NCBI GenBank assembly: GCA_964478515.1
Contig: CAYZIL010000001.1
Location: forward strand, 1 to 64,000
Source: HGM13233 sp964478515
Lineage (GTDB): Bacteria > Bacillota > Clostridia > Oscillospirales > Ruminococcaceae
Reading direction: 5' to 3'
Length of the DNA: 64,000 nucleotides
Under the pieces are notes generated by a model that worked only from the letters and a program-made list of their open reading frames with translations, was not told the DNA's origin and made no database searches. The position numbers were made by a program, and so were the translations under genes. Positions 52,596 through 61,678 of this stretch are shown here, piece after piece. Every line of letters starts with the position of its first letter. Positions within the stretch are counted from its first letter, which is position 1.

Positions 52596-54461
52596 TCAGA
52601 ATAAGTCTTTAGCGCTGCGCCGCAGCCAGTCGCACACTGCAGTAATTGCCACCGCGCCCGACTCGCCTTCAGCCAGCACACAGCCGCCCTCGCAGCGGCG
52701 CAGAAAGTCTTCGTCCCGACCGCTATCTTTTGCCTGCCGCAGCAGGCGGCGCGCGCCGACAAAATTGCTTGCCGCGACGCGGCGCATTATCCCGCCGACG
52801 TCAAGTTTTGATCTTTCGCAGCACCCGGGGCACTCACACTGGCGGCAGCGGGCCGCCGCCCGGCGCCACTTGGCACAATCATCTTCTGCCGCTGCGGCCG
52901 GTTCTCTGCCGGTATAGGGCGGCGTCACAACTCTGACATATTCGTGCCGGCCGCCGTGCCAGACGAAGGGCTGCGCGCGCTGCCGGCGCAGCACCGCGTT
53001 TGCTGCGGCCACGGCAGAAAGCGTTACTGTCGGCGTTCCGGTACCCAAAACGGTCGACTCGCCGCAGCAAAACAGCGACGGCCAGCGGCTGCGGGTGTGC
53101 TGCCGCAGCAGCATGTGCTGTCCCAACTGCTGCTTTGGTCCGGCCACAGCTCCCTGCCACTTTCCCGCTAAGCGTTCGAGTGTGCGCGGCGTTGCCAGTT
53201 CGCTGTGGCGCAGCGCCGCGGAAAAGCCCGGAAACCGCCTTTCCAGTATTGTGAGCAAGCGCTGAATTTCCGCCTGCTTTCGGCACTCGTAACCGGCTTC
53301 GTTGCGCTGCGGCCAGCGGCGCAGGCTCGGCGATATGACCGTCAGGGTGTGCAGCCCCGGCGCGCACAGCGTACGGTCGTCAATGCTGGGAATGTATACC
53401 GTTACCTCGCTGTCATCAATCTCTTCCGGATTGCCGATAAGCATCTCAACCGGGCATGTGTCTGCGTCAATTACAGCGCTGTCGACGAGCGCATACAGCA
53501 CGACGCTCGCGTAGGTAGGCTGTTGCCGCAGCAGCATTGTCTCGCTCCGCCGGCAATACTTTTTCGGAATCAGGCCGCCATAAAGCTGCCAGACATTGCC
53601 GGAATAGATTATATTTTTCGCCCAATACTCGCTGCCGTCGCTGAGCCTGACGCCCGCAGGCATACCGTCCCTAAACAGTATTTGCCGGCACTCGCGGCCG
53701 TATATCATTTTTCCGCCGTGTTCCTCAATCACTTTTTCCAGCGTGTCCGGCAGTTTTTGGGCTCCGCCGGCAGGGTAGTAGCTGCCGCCGACATGGTTGT
53801 CTACAAACATCACCCCCGCCATTATCGCCGGCGCTTCTTTGAGCGTGGCATAGCAGTAAGTAGACGTCAGTTTATTAAAAAAACAAAATATCTCCGGGTT
53901 GTGAAAATACTTTTTCAGCAGCTGCTCGGCGCTGATGTTCAAGTACGACAGAAATCTCAAATACGCCGCCGGGTGGCGCAGCATTTTCCCGAGTGCCGCT
54001 AACGGCTGCATCTCGTCGGGAGTGGTGTAGTCGGGCTGCTCGGCTATGACGCGCTCGTACAGTCGAAACATATCAGCATAAAAACGGCCGATGGCGCGCC
54101 GCTCGCTCCCAAACAGTTCGCCGAGCTCGGTGACAAAGCGGTCAATATCCGGCCAGAACCGCACCCGCACCCCGCGCCAGACAATCGTGTACAAAAGCTC
54201 GTGCCGAATGACAGTAAACGGTTCCTCCAGACAGTTGAACAAAAACCGGTGGGCGTTAAAGCCGCGCTCACCGAAACCGTATAGCATTGCCGCTCCCTGG
54301 TCAAACCGCGCGCCGGCACGGCTGAAACTGCCGCACGAGCCGCCGGGACGGATATTCTTTTCGATTACTGTGACGCTCAAGCCGCGTTTGGCCAGCAAAC
54401 TCGCCGCACTCAACCCGGAAATACCGGCGCCGATAATAATTGCGTCGCTTTCCATGCCCAT
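52596..54461 (-). CDS. CrtI-like FAD oxidoreductase with C-terminal Fe-S-type domain
   Basis: The protein has 621 residues. The N-terminal 500 or so form a phytoene desaturase/carotenoid isomerase-like flavoenzyme: dinucleotide motif IIGAGISGLSAASLL (about 8-22), GGSYYPAGGAQKL and the FAD-binding end CCGESTVLGTGTPTV. Residues 536-620 are a cysteine-rich segment (CRQCECPGCC, then CEGGCVLAEGESGAVAI) resembling the N-terminal 4Fe-4S domain of glutamate synthase small subunit/DPD, placed here at the C-terminus. No carotenoid genes are near, so substrate is open. ATG at 54461 or 54455 may be the start. Confidence 0.85.
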   Translation of the reverse strand: MGMESDAIIIGAGISGLSAASLLAKRGLSVTVIEKNIRPGGSCGSFSRAGARFDQGAAMLYGFGERGFNAHRFLFNCLEEPFTVIRHELLYTIVWRGVRVRFWPDIDRFVTELGELFGSERRAIGRFYADMFRLYERVIAEQPDYTTPDEMQPLAALGKMLRHPAAYLRFLSYLNISAEQLLKKYFHNPEIFCFFNKLTSTYCYATLKEAPAIMAGVMFVDNHVGGSYYPAGGAQKLPDTLEKVIEEHGGKMIYGRECRQILFRDGMPAGVRLSDGSEYWAKNIIYSGNVWQLYGGLIPKKYCRRSETMLLRQQPTYASVVLYALVDSAVIDADTCPVEMLIGNPEEIDDSEVTVYIPSIDDRTLCAPGLHTLTVISPSLRRWPQRNEAGYECRKQAEIQRLLTILERRFPGFSAALRHSELATPRTLERLAGKWQGAVAGPKQQLGQHMLLRQHTRSRWPSLFCCGESTVLGTGTPTVTLSAVAAANAVLRRQRAQPFVWHGGRHEYVRVVTPPYTGREPAAAAEDDCAKWRRAAARCRQCECPGCCERSKLDVGGIMRRVAASNFVGARRLLRQAKDSGRDEDFLRRCEGGCVLAEGESGAVAITAVCDWLRRSAKDLF

Positions 54462-54607
54462 GCACCCCTTCTATTCTATACCGCTATGAGAAGTATTGAC
54501 CCCATCCGGTCGTTTTTATTCTCCGGCGGCGTTTTTTATGCCCGCGCAGACAATAGCTTTACTTGCGATATTATGGTATATTATTTCTGAAACACGGGGT
54601 GATGGGA

Positions 54608-56335
54608 ATGAAGATGAAAAAGAAAAACGGACACGGCAGCGGTACCGGCAAAAAACGTCGCGGCGCGAGCATTGCCATTGCGGCACTGTGTATCGGCGCG
54701 CTCGTTTTTCTGGGCATCTGGTGGGTGCAGAGCAATCTCACCCAAATAAGCGAATTTCTCGACCCCCGCTACGACGGCTATGTGCGCAGCGAAACTGCTG
54801 AGGCAACTTTATATACGCGCCGCTTTGCCGAGTGCGGAAGTGTTGTTCGCGGCACCGCAATTGAAGTGCACGGCTCGCGCACGCGCGACGACGGCGAAAA
54901 ATACTACGAGGTGGAATTTAACGGCGAGCGCTACTATATGCTCGGCGACAACATCACCGTAAGCTATGCTGACAGCGTCGTTTTGAGCGACCTTTATGTG
55001 CGCACTCCGGTCACTTTATATATCTCTCCGGGGTCCTCGCGCATTGCCGGCTACGCCCCGAAAGGAGCGCTGCTGAGCGTCAGCGGCTTTAACGGCCTTA
55101 TTGACGGCGAAGTCGAGATGTACCGCGTCGACTACGGCGACGCCAGCGGCTTTGTCTACGCCAAATATCTGGTCGGCGACTCCGAAACCGCGCTGGCGGT
55201 TTACGGCGGCGAAGAGGCCGCCCCGAACTACGCCCGCGGCAACAGTTATGGCGGCGGAGACGCCGCCGGGTTGGATTACTACCCCGTAGAAAAGCCCGTG
55301 TTTGAGGACAACCCCATGCCGGACGAGGTGCGCAGTCTATATTTGAACTGCATGGTACTCGGCGACATTGACGCCTACATTGAACTTGCCCGCGGCACCG
55401 GCGTCAACGCCTTTGTCGTCGACATAAAGGAAGAGCTGCTGCCCGGCTACCCTGCCGACGCCATGCAGCAGTACTCGCCGACGAGCTATGCGCACGCCCA
55501 AAACAGTTACGAGGACTACCGCACCGCCATCCGCAAGCTGCTGGACGCCGGTTTCTATGTCATAGGCCGCATTACGGTCTTCAAGGATTCTTATTATATT
55601 GCCGACCACCCCGAGTGCGCCATAACCGACACCTACAGCGGCGCGCCCTATTTGCACAACGGTTCCTATTGGCCCAGCGCCTACAGCCGCGGTGTTTGGC
55701 AGTACACTCTCGCTCTTGCCGAGGAGTCGGTTCTGGAAATGGGCTTCAACGAAATTCAGTTTGACTATATCCGCTTTCCCGACCGCCTGGGCGACGCCGA
55801 GGCGAGCGGGCGCATTGACCTTCACAACATCTACGGCGAAAGCCGCGCGCAGGCAATACAGAACTTTCTCTTTTACGCGTGCGACTCGCTGCACCGTCTG
55901 GGCGCCTACGTTTCCTGCGACGTTTTCGGCGAGTCTGCATACAACTACGTGACCGCCTACGGCCAGTATTGGCCGGCAATGTCCAACGTGGCCGACGCCA
56001 TCAGCGCCATGCCCTACCCCGACCATTTCAACGCCTACGAGTTCGGCAGCTCCGTGCCGGTGTGGACAGTGCCGGAATTTCTCAGCTACAACTGGGGACT
56101 TTACGCCGCCGCCCGCCAGACCGAAATCCCCACCCCGGCAGTGGCGCGCACCTGGCTGCAGGTCTACAACTCCATCCGCGAGCCGTACGTCTATTACGGC
56201 CTTGAAAAGGTTGCCGAACAGATATCCGGGCTGTACCGCGCCGGACTTTGCGGCGGGTATATCACCTGGTGCTCCTGGTCCGGACTCGACAAGTACGCCG
56301 AGGTCATTCCGGCTTTCAGCCGCACCTACGGCTGA
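54608..56335 (+). CDS. Membrane-anchored putative glycosyl hydrolase (DUF4015 type)
   Basis: The protein has 575 residues. A basic N-terminus and one membrane helix (about residues 18-40) leave the rest outside. Residues about 60-190 contain SH3-like segments (YVRTPVTLYISPGSSRIAGYA). From about 225 the DUF4015 TIM-barrel domain follows: VNAFVVDIKEE, RITVFKDSYY and the catalytic-type GFNEIQFDYIRFPD. This domain is related to alpha-amylase-like glycosyl hydrolases and may act on cell-wall or surface glycans. ATG at 54608 follows GGGGTGATGGGA; nearby ATGs are possible. Confidence 0.82.
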   Translation: MKMKKKNGHGSGTGKKRRGASIAIAALCIGALVFLGIWWVQSNLTQISEFLDPRYDGYVRSETAEATLYTRRFAECGSVVRGTAIEVHGSRTRDDGEKYYEVEFNGERYYMLGDNITVSYADSVVLSDLYVRTPVTLYISPGSSRIAGYAPKGALLSVSGFNGLIDGEVEMYRVDYGDASGFVYAKYLVGDSETALAVYGGEEAAPNYARGNSYGGGDAAGLDYYPVEKPVFEDNPMPDEVRSLYLNCMVLGDIDAYIELARGTGVNAFVVDIKEELLPGYPADAMQQYSPTSYAHAQNSYEDYRTAIRKLLDAGFYVIGRITVFKDSYYIADHPECAITDTYSGAPYLHNGSYWPSAYSRGVWQYTLALAEESVLEMGFNEIQFDYIRFPDRLGDAEASGRIDLHNIYGESRAQAIQNFLFYACDSLHRLGAYVSCDVFGESAYNYVTAYGQYWPAMSNVADAISAMPYPDHFNAYEFGSSVPVWTVPEFLSYNWGLYAAARQTEIPTPAVARTWLQVYNSIREPYVYYGLEKVAEQISGLYRAGLCGGYITWCSWSGLDKYAEVIPAFSRTYG

Positions 56336-56366
56336 GCTTTACAATAACTGAACCGCTAATATTTTC

Positions 56367-56401
56367 GACCGCACGGCGCCGCCGTGCGGTCTGTTTTTTT
56401 A
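56367..56401 (+). terminator. Terminator after the glycosyl hydrolase gene
   Basis: GACCGCACGGC (56367-56377) pairs perfectly with GCCGTGCGGTC (56381-56391), followed by TG and a run of T to 56400. The remaining 235 bases to the next gene hold nothing recognisable. Confidence 0.9.
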
Positions 56402-56636
56402 TGTCATTTTTCCGCTGCGCAAAAAAAAGGCGGCGCCGCTAAGCGCGCCAAAAAGCAGCCCGCGCAAAAGCAAGCTTTTGCCGCGCCGGTGTCGAAAGTC
56501 CCTGCCGCAACATCTATCGGCAAAAATAGAACGGTTTTTCCCGCCGCCTTCGCCAGAATATCACCGCGCGGCAAACTAACCTTGACTTGACGTCGCCGCA
56601 TGGTGCGCCGATCCATCATCGAAAGGAAAATGACAG

Positions 56637-58757
56637 ATGAAAAAGTTTTTGGCGGTGCTGGCCGCCGGCGTTCTTTTGAGCGTCGCTCTGGTAAGTCCGT
56701 GTCTCGCCGCTGCAGCCGACCCGCTGCAGCCGGCCGACATAAACATTAAAGGCGTGGGCACTATCGGCAAGACCGCCGTGCGCACCGCGGCCGACGAGTG
56801 GCAAGTAACTATGACTTTGAGCACCAGCTCGCGCATTGCGCCCGAGCCGGTCGAGCTGGTCATACTTCTCGACACCTCCGGCTCCATGGCATGGTGTACC
56901 CAAAACACGCACACGCACAGCGAAGACTGCTATGAGCTCGCCTGCACCGCGCACAGCGGCCGGCACAAGTTTGACACCGGAAAAGCTGCCGACGGTGAAA
57001 TAGACAACAGTAACTGCTACACACTTGTGTGCGAGCTGCCCGAGCATTCACACGCCGCCGGCGGCTCAGCGTGCGCCGGCGTCGCCGAGGAAGACTCGCG
57101 GCAATACATTGCCGGCAGCGCCGCACGGCAGCTGGTCAGTTCGCTGGCCGGCAGCGGCGTACCCGCCGAGATTGGCGTCGTGACGTTTTCCGGCACACCG
57201 CGCTACAACCATTCCGGCGGTATCAGCGAATACAACGACACCACCAGTCTTCGCTGTGCTCTCACAGACATTTCCGGCAGCGGCGCGAAGACCGTGACTG
57301 ACTGCATTCCCACCGGCGGCGCGGTCGGCGCCACCTGCCTTGCCGACGGCTTAAACGCGGCGCACGCGCTTTTCACCGATGCCGACAACGCCAAGTTCCT
57401 CGTCATTCTCAGCGACGGCGACTACGACGGCAGCGACCCGACGCCCGCGGCGCAGTCGGTAAAAGACGACGATATCACAATTTATTCCGTCGGCTTTATG
57501 TACGGCAGCAACACCATGCGCAACATTGCCTCGCCGGATAGCTACAGCACTGCCGGCACCGGCACAGTTCTCGGCAATATTTTTGAGCTAATCTACAAAA
57601 AAATCAGCGCCATGGTCGTCGACCCGGCCGGCGAAAACCTTGACATAGTAACCGGCAGCGTCAGCGTCACCGGAAAGGACGGCACGGCAACAGTCATAGA
57701 CAATACTCTTTACTGGACGCCCAACTCGCCCATTGCCTCCGACACGACTGTAACTATTCGCTACACGCTCAAACTGCACAGCGTGGAACTCGGCGACAAC
57801 AACGGTATTTTTAACAATTGCCCGCTGAACGACGGCGCAAAACTCGTCTACTCAAAAGCTGACTCGCACAAGTCCCGCTGCGCCTATTTCCCCGTTCCGC
57901 TCGCCCACTATGAGGTCGGCATGATGAGCGTGACCTATACCGGTCTGCCGGCGACAATCGCACCGGCGCCGCAAAATCAGACTCTTATTGTGGATTTTAA
58001 ACCGGTCGATTTCAGTTTTGCCGCCCCGCGCGCGAGCTACGAGGATGCCGGCGTCGACTATTGTTATGTCGGCTCCACCTACACGCCATTCGGAGAAAAT
58101 CCGCAGCAGCTGGAGCTGCTTGAACCCGACCCCAATATTTTTGACGGCGTCAGCGGCGTCAGCACACTGGTGCACAAATACACGCTTGAATGCCCGACAA
58201 CTACGTATACCGTCAAGCACTACAAAGAACTGCCCGCCGGCGGCTTCGCCGTAGCCCAGACCGACACTTTGCCGGCAACGGTCGGCGAATTTGTCGAGGG
58301 CAGCCCCTACGTCTACCCCGGCTACACCTACGACCCGGAATACCCCGACTCGGTCCTGTCCGGCAATGTACTGCCCGACGGCGCGCTGACGCTGGAGCTC
58401 TACTACACTCTCAACCGCTATACGCTGGGCTACGAAGACGGCGTCAGTGACGAGACCATAACCGTTCCGCCGACAGTGTCTAATTTGTACGGCGCACAGG
58501 TAATACAGCTTTCCACCGCCGTTCCGGTGCGCAGCGGCTACCGCTTTACGGGCTGGAAAACCGGCGACGACATTTACCAGCCCGGCGCCGACTTCACAAT
58601 GCCGTTTGCCGACGTGACGCTCACCGCCCAGTGGCAGCGCAGCGACGCGCCCGTTACCGGCGACAATCTCGCCACCATTATTGCCGGTGCAGTACTGTGT
58701 GTCTGCGGCGCTCTTTGCACCGCCGCGCTCGTCACCCGCCGCCGCAAGCTGAAATAA
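56637..58757 (+). CDS. VWA-domain sortase-anchored surface protein
   Basis: The 706-residue protein has a signal peptide (1-25), a von Willebrand A domain with the MIDAS motif LLDTSGSM (about 76-83), and a Cys/His-rich insertion after it (TQNTHTHSEDCYELAC, then PEHSH) typical of gut Firmicutes surface proteins. Two InlB B-repeat-like segments lie near the end (RYTLGYEDG, YRFTGWKTGDD, VTLTAQW). The C-terminus has APVTGDN, a hydrophobic helix and RRRKLK, a sortase signal of the same xPxTG type as the first protein in the window. It is probably an adhesin or pilin-like tip. AAAGGAAAATGACAG precedes the ATG. Confidence 0.88.
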   Translation: MKKFLAVLAAGVLLSVALVSPCLAAAADPLQPADINIKGVGTIGKTAVRTAADEWQVTMTLSTSSRIAPEPVELVILLDTSGSMAWCTQNTHTHSEDCYELACTAHSGRHKFDTGKAADGEIDNSNCYTLVCELPEHSHAAGGSACAGVAEEDSRQYIAGSAARQLVSSLAGSGVPAEIGVVTFSGTPRYNHSGGISEYNDTTSLRCALTDISGSGAKTVTDCIPTGGAVGATCLADGLNAAHALFTDADNAKFLVILSDGDYDGSDPTPAAQSVKDDDITIYSVGFMYGSNTMRNIASPDSYSTAGTGTVLGNIFELIYKKISAMVVDPAGENLDIVTGSVSVTGKDGTATVIDNTLYWTPNSPIASDTTVTIRYTLKLHSVELGDNNGIFNNCPLNDGAKLVYSKADSHKSRCAYFPVPLAHYEVGMMSVTYTGLPATIAPAPQNQTLIVDFKPVDFSFAAPRASYEDAGVDYCYVGSTYTPFGENPQQLELLEPDPNIFDGVSGVSTLVHKYTLECPTTTYTVKHYKELPAGGFAVAQTDTLPATVGEFVEGSPYVYPGYTYDPEYPDSVLSGNVLPDGALTLELYYTLNRYTLGYEDGVSDETITVPPTVSNLYGAQVIQLSTAVPVRSGYRFTGWKTGDDIYQPGADFTMPFADVTLTAQWQRSDAPVTGDNLATIIAGAVLCVCGALCTAALVTRRRKLK

Positions 58758-58782
58758 CCAACGCCGCAATTAAGAGCCGCAG

Positions 58783-58815
58783 CCGCCGTTGTCCGCAAAG
58801 GGCAACGGCGGTTTT
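58783..58815 (+). terminator. Terminator after the VWA protein gene
   Basis: CCGCCGTTG (58783-58791) pairs with CAACGGCGG (58803-58811), followed by TTTT. Confidence 0.75.
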
Positions 58816-58828
58816 CCATTTGCCGCTA

Positions 58829-58857
58829 TTTACTTTGGCGCGCAGTTGTGTTATATT
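58829..58857 (+). promoter_or_regulatory. gtrA-family gene promoter
   Basis: TTTACT (58829-58834), 17-base spacer, TATATT (58852-58857), ending about 45 bases before the start codon. Confidence 0.6.
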
Positions 58858-58902
58858 AACGACCGGTCGGCAACGCCGCACCTATCCAAAACACGAAAAG
58901 AG

Positions 58903-59391
58903 ATGTCTGTAATGAGCGACAACGCTCCGGTCGTTCCCACCAAAAAGCAAAACATTGTCCAGGCGCTCAAATTTCTCGTTTTTTCCGCCTCAGCCGGTGT
59001 CATCCAAATACTTTCTTTCACCCTTTTGCACGAACTCGCAAAGCTGCCCTACTGGCCATGTTACCTGGTGGCGCTGACGCTGTCGGTACTGTACAATTTC
59101 ACTGTCAACCGCCGTTTTACTTTCAAATCAGCCAACAATGTGCCGTTGGCGATGTTGCAGATATTTATTTACTATCTCATTTTTACGCCGCTGTCCACCT
59201 GGTGGGGAGACGCGTTGACCGCCGCGGGCTGGAACGAATATCTGGTGCTTTTCGGCACGATGGTGATAAATTTTGTCAGCGAATTTTGCGTGTGCCGGTT
59301 TATTGTCTACCGCAAGTCGATGTATACCAACGAGTCGGGTCAGCGCGAGCTTGACCAGCTTGACAAGCAAGAACCGCAGCAGCGCGGCTAA
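58903..59391 (+). CDS. GtrA family membrane protein
   Basis: The 162-residue protein has four hydrophobic helices between about 20 and 145 and the family motif YNFTVNRRFTF. GtrA proteins are thought to flip undecaprenyl-linked sugars for surface glycan modification. ATG at 58903 is proposed; ATG at 58912 (MSDN) is also possible, and the region upstream of 58903 is the promoter. The C-terminus is hydrophilic (RELDQLDKQEPQQRG). No sugar-transfer partner is adjacent. A stem at about 59405-59443 follows but lacks a T run. Confidence 0.85.
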   Translation: MSVMSDNAPVVPTKKQNIVQALKFLVFSASAGVIQILSFTLLHELAKLPYWPCYLVALTLSVLYNFTVNRRFTFKSANNVPLAMLQIFIYYLIFTPLSTWWGDALTAAGWNEYLVLFGTMVINFVSEFCVCRFIVYRKSMYTNESGQRELDQLDKQEPQQRG

Positions 59392-59483
59392 AATAAAACC
59401 AACAAGCGCCTCTCGATACAGCTTTGCTGCGTCGGGGGGCGCTTAACAATAATGTTGCGTCTGAACTCTGAGTTGTTTTGGAC

Positions 59484-60056
59484 TTATTTTTTGCTGTTGC
59501 CGCGCACGCAGTTTATTACCAACTGCTCTGTAAGCGCCGCCATATCCGCCGGAGTCTGCTTGAAACCGGCGCGAAACCAGTCGCGAACAAGGCCGACACA
59601 GCCCATTATTATAAACGAGCGCACATATTCGCTTTTGGTCTTCGGCATGCCCGCCCAAACGACGCCGTCGCCGAGCTGCGTCGGGTCACAAATCTCCACC
59701 ATTTTTGCCAAAAAAGACATGTCGTCGCTGCGCAGAATGACCTCGGCGAGTTCGGCGTTGCGCTTTATAAAAGTATAAGCGTCCAGTAACACGGGGTACA
59801 GCGAGCCGTCGTGCCTGCTCGCGTGCCTTTTGAGCATAGCGCTGAAAGCGGCAATCATTTCGTTCTCTGTACACGCGTACAGTTCGTATACATCCGGGTA
59901 GTGCAAATAGAACGTGCCGCGGCTGACGTCTGCGCGCGCGGTCAGTTCGCTGACGGAAATATCTTTCAGCTCCCGTTCTTGCAGCAGCGCTATGAGCGCT
60001 TGCTGCAGCGCCCGCCGCGTGCGCATTACCCGGCGGTCGTTTTCTTTTGGCGGCAT
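59484..60056 (-). CDS. TetR family transcriptional regulator
   Basis: The 190-residue protein has an N-terminal TetR-type helix-turn-helix (about residues 8-55; LQERELKDISVSELTARADVSRGTFYLHY) and a C-terminal ligand-binding-type helical domain, resembling the DhaS/TetR_C_33 type. GGAGGTAAAGC precedes the ATG. It is divergent from a three-gene cluster at 60234, with half-sites for a possible operator between them. Ligand unknown. Confidence 0.88.
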   Translation of the reverse strand: MPPKENDRRVMRTRRALQQALIALLQERELKDISVSELTARADVSRGTFYLHYPDVYELYACTENEMIAAFSAMLKRHASRHDGSLYPVLLDAYTFIKRNAELAEVILRSDDMSFLAKMVEICDPTQLGDGVVWAGMPKTKSEYVRSFIIMGCVGLVRDWFRAGFKQTPADMAALTEQLVINCVRGNSKK

Positions 60057-60099
60057 GCTTTACCTCCGCGCCCAGCATTTTTTATAAGTAAATTATAAT

Positions 60100-60149
60100 T
60101 TGCACATGTCAAAATATCAACAGCTGTGCATTAATTATTATATGTGCAA
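60100..60149. promoter_or_regulatory. Divergent promoter region with inverted TTGCACAT half-sites
   Basis: TTGCACAT (60100-60107) and its inverse ATGTGCAA (60142-60149) flank an A/T-rich centre; TGTGCA also occurs at 60125-60130. The left half overlaps the -35 of the tetR promoter (TTGACA, minus strand 60112-60107) and the right half ends five bases before the -35 of the rightward promoter. A TetR dimer could control both directions. This is inferred. Confidence 0.45.
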
Positions 60150-60154
60150 TGTAA

Positions 60155-60183
60155 TTGACAAACCGCGCTGCAGACAATAAACT
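60155..60183 (+). promoter_or_regulatory. Promoter of the three-gene cluster
   Basis: TTGACA (60155-60160), 17-base spacer, TAAACT (60178-60183), about 50 bases before the start codon of the coiled-coil gene. Confidence 0.65.
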
Positions 60184-60233
60184 GTAAGCAGGTATTGTAA
60201 AATAAACACCCATAAGGAAAGTGAGAGACTGAC

Positions 60234-60656
60234 ATGAACGAAAATACGGAAAAGATGCTCGAAAAAATCGCCCGTCTTCAGGTAAAAGTTCAGGACGCTG
60301 CCGGCGCCACGTCCGACACTGTCAAGGATTATCTCAGCGACGCCAAGGGTGAACTTGCCCGCACACAGGAAAATTTCCGTCTGAGCGCGGAGCGCAGCAA
60401 AAGCAAACTTTCTGCAAAGCTTCTTGAGTCGCAGATGTCCATTCGCTCCTATCGCGAGGACCTCAGCAAAGAGATAGCCGAGAAAAAATTTGACACCGAA
60501 AAATCCCGTCTGGAAACAGAAGTTATCAGCGCGCGCAAGGCCGCGGCGCTGCTCAGCGATTATGCCGAGGAGATTGTCGACGAGGCCGCCGTTGCTAAGC
60601 TGGACGCCGAAAAGCTCGCCAAGGAATACGAGGAAAAATACGGCGAAAAAATCTGA
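60234..60656 (+). CDS. Coiled-coil protein of unknown function
   Basis: The 140-residue protein is almost wholly helical and charged, with long heptad-like stretches (ARLQVKVQDAAGATSDTVKD, EKLAKEYEEKYGEKI). No membrane segment. ATG at 60234 with a weak AAGGAAAG ribosome binding site. It is the first of three genes divergent from a TetR gene. I do not recognise the family; structural or phage-shock-like scaffold is a guess. Confidence 0.65.
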   Translation: MNENTEKMLEKIARLQVKVQDAAGATSDTVKDYLSDAKGELARTQENFRLSAERSKSKLSAKLLESQMSIRSYREDLSKEIAEKKFDTEKSRLETEVISARKAAALLSDYAEEIVDEAAVAKLDAEKLAKEYEEKYGEKI

Positions 60657-60740
60657 GCGGCGCAGCGCCGTAATTGACATGCCCGACATTTGCATTGTAT
60701 TATTATAAAATCAACAATAATTCGCAGAAAGGACGCACCC

Positions 60741-61112
60741 ATGGGAAAGTTTGTAATCCGCACCGTAAAAAGCGGCTTCATGTTCAATCTTAAGGCCGGC
60801 AACGGCGAAATCATCGCAACTTCCGAAATCTACACGTCCGAATCCGGCGCCAAAAACGGCATTGAGAGCGTAAAAAAGAACGCCCTTATCGCCGCCGTCG
60901 AAGACCAAACCTCGGAAAACTTTGAAAAAAAGTCCAACCCCAAATTTGAAGTATACGCCGACAAAAAGGGCGAGTATCGCTTTCGCCTAAAAGCCGGCAA
61001 CGGCGAAATAATCGCCACCGGCGAGAGTTACACCGCCAAATCCAGCTGCCTGAACGGCATTGAGAGCGTTCGCCGCAACGCCGATTCCGACATAGCGGCG
61101 GAAAGTAAATAA
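60741..61112 (+). CDS. DUF1508 protein, two repeats (YegP-like)
   Basis: The 123-residue protein has two DUF1508 units, each starting FxFxLKAGNGEIIA and containing NGIESV near its end (residues about 3-50 and 70-118). The family includes E. coli YegP and is widely distributed, with unclear function. ATG at 60741 follows AAAGGA by eight bases. It sits between two unknown genes in a TetR-divergent cluster. Confidence 0.88.
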   Translation: MGKFVIRTVKSGFMFNLKAGNGEIIATSEIYTSESGAKNGIESVKKNALIAAVEDQTSENFEKKSNPKFEVYADKKGEYRFRLKAGNGEIIATGESYTAKSSCLNGIESVRRNADSDIAAESK

Positions 61113-61152
61113 ATCCCGTTACCGCAACGGAGCGCACAAGGAGTAAGCGCAC

Positions 61153-61617
61153 ATGTCTTTTATCAACAAATTCGGACCCGGCGGAAAATCCGTAGTCGAC
61201 CAGACGCCCGAGGACCGCAGCAAAGCGAGCGTCATTGTCTCGGTAATTATTATCAGTGCCGCCGTAATCTTTTATTTCTTCATCGGCAACGTCAACATTG
61301 ATTTTCTTGACTATTCTTTCAGCGTAAAGTGCATTCTCGGCGGTTCGGTCAACGTTGCTTTCAACGAGGTCGAAAGTGTAGAGTATGTCGACAGCTTCGA
61401 CTACGGCGGCCGGCTTTCCGGCTCCGAAACCAATCGCCTTATGGCCGGCACTTTTGAAAACACCGCCTTCGGCAAGTTCAAATTTCTCGCCTATAAAAGC
61501 TGCGACGAATACATAATAGTGCACTACGGCGACGACGAGGTTGTTGTTTTTAACCAAAAAACGCCGGAACTTACCGAACAGTGTTACGAGGAGCTTTTGG
61601 CTGTGTTAAAACTGTAG
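61153..61617 (+). CDS. Membrane-anchored hypothetical protein, possible PH-like domain
   Basis: The 154-residue protein has one hydrophobic helix (about 26-46) and a soluble domain of about 105 residues, beta-rich, with the pattern IDFLDYSFSVKCILGG, VAFNEVESVEYVDSFD and VVVFNQKTPE, which resembles bacterial PH-like domains. AAGGAGTAAGCGCAC precedes the ATG. It is the last gene of the TetR-divergent cluster and a strong terminator follows. Function unknown. Confidence 0.65.
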   Translation: MSFINKFGPGGKSVVDQTPEDRSKASVIVSVIIISAAVIFYFFIGNVNIDFLDYSFSVKCILGGSVNVAFNEVESVEYVDSFDYGGRLSGSETNRLMAGTFENTAFGKFKFLAYKSCDEYIIVHYGDDEVVVFNQKTPELTEQCYEELLAVLKL

Positions 61618-61635
61618 TACCCTTCTTAATCCAAA

Positions 61636-61678
61636 AAGGTCCGCAGCGCCGAAACGCTGCGGACCTTATTTTTTTTAC
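61636..61678. terminator. Bidirectional terminator between the cluster and mrnC
   Basis: AAGGTCCGCAGCG (61636-61648) pairs perfectly with CGCTGCGGACCTT (61655-61667). The + side continues ATTTTTTTT and the minus side TTTGG. Confidence 0.9.
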
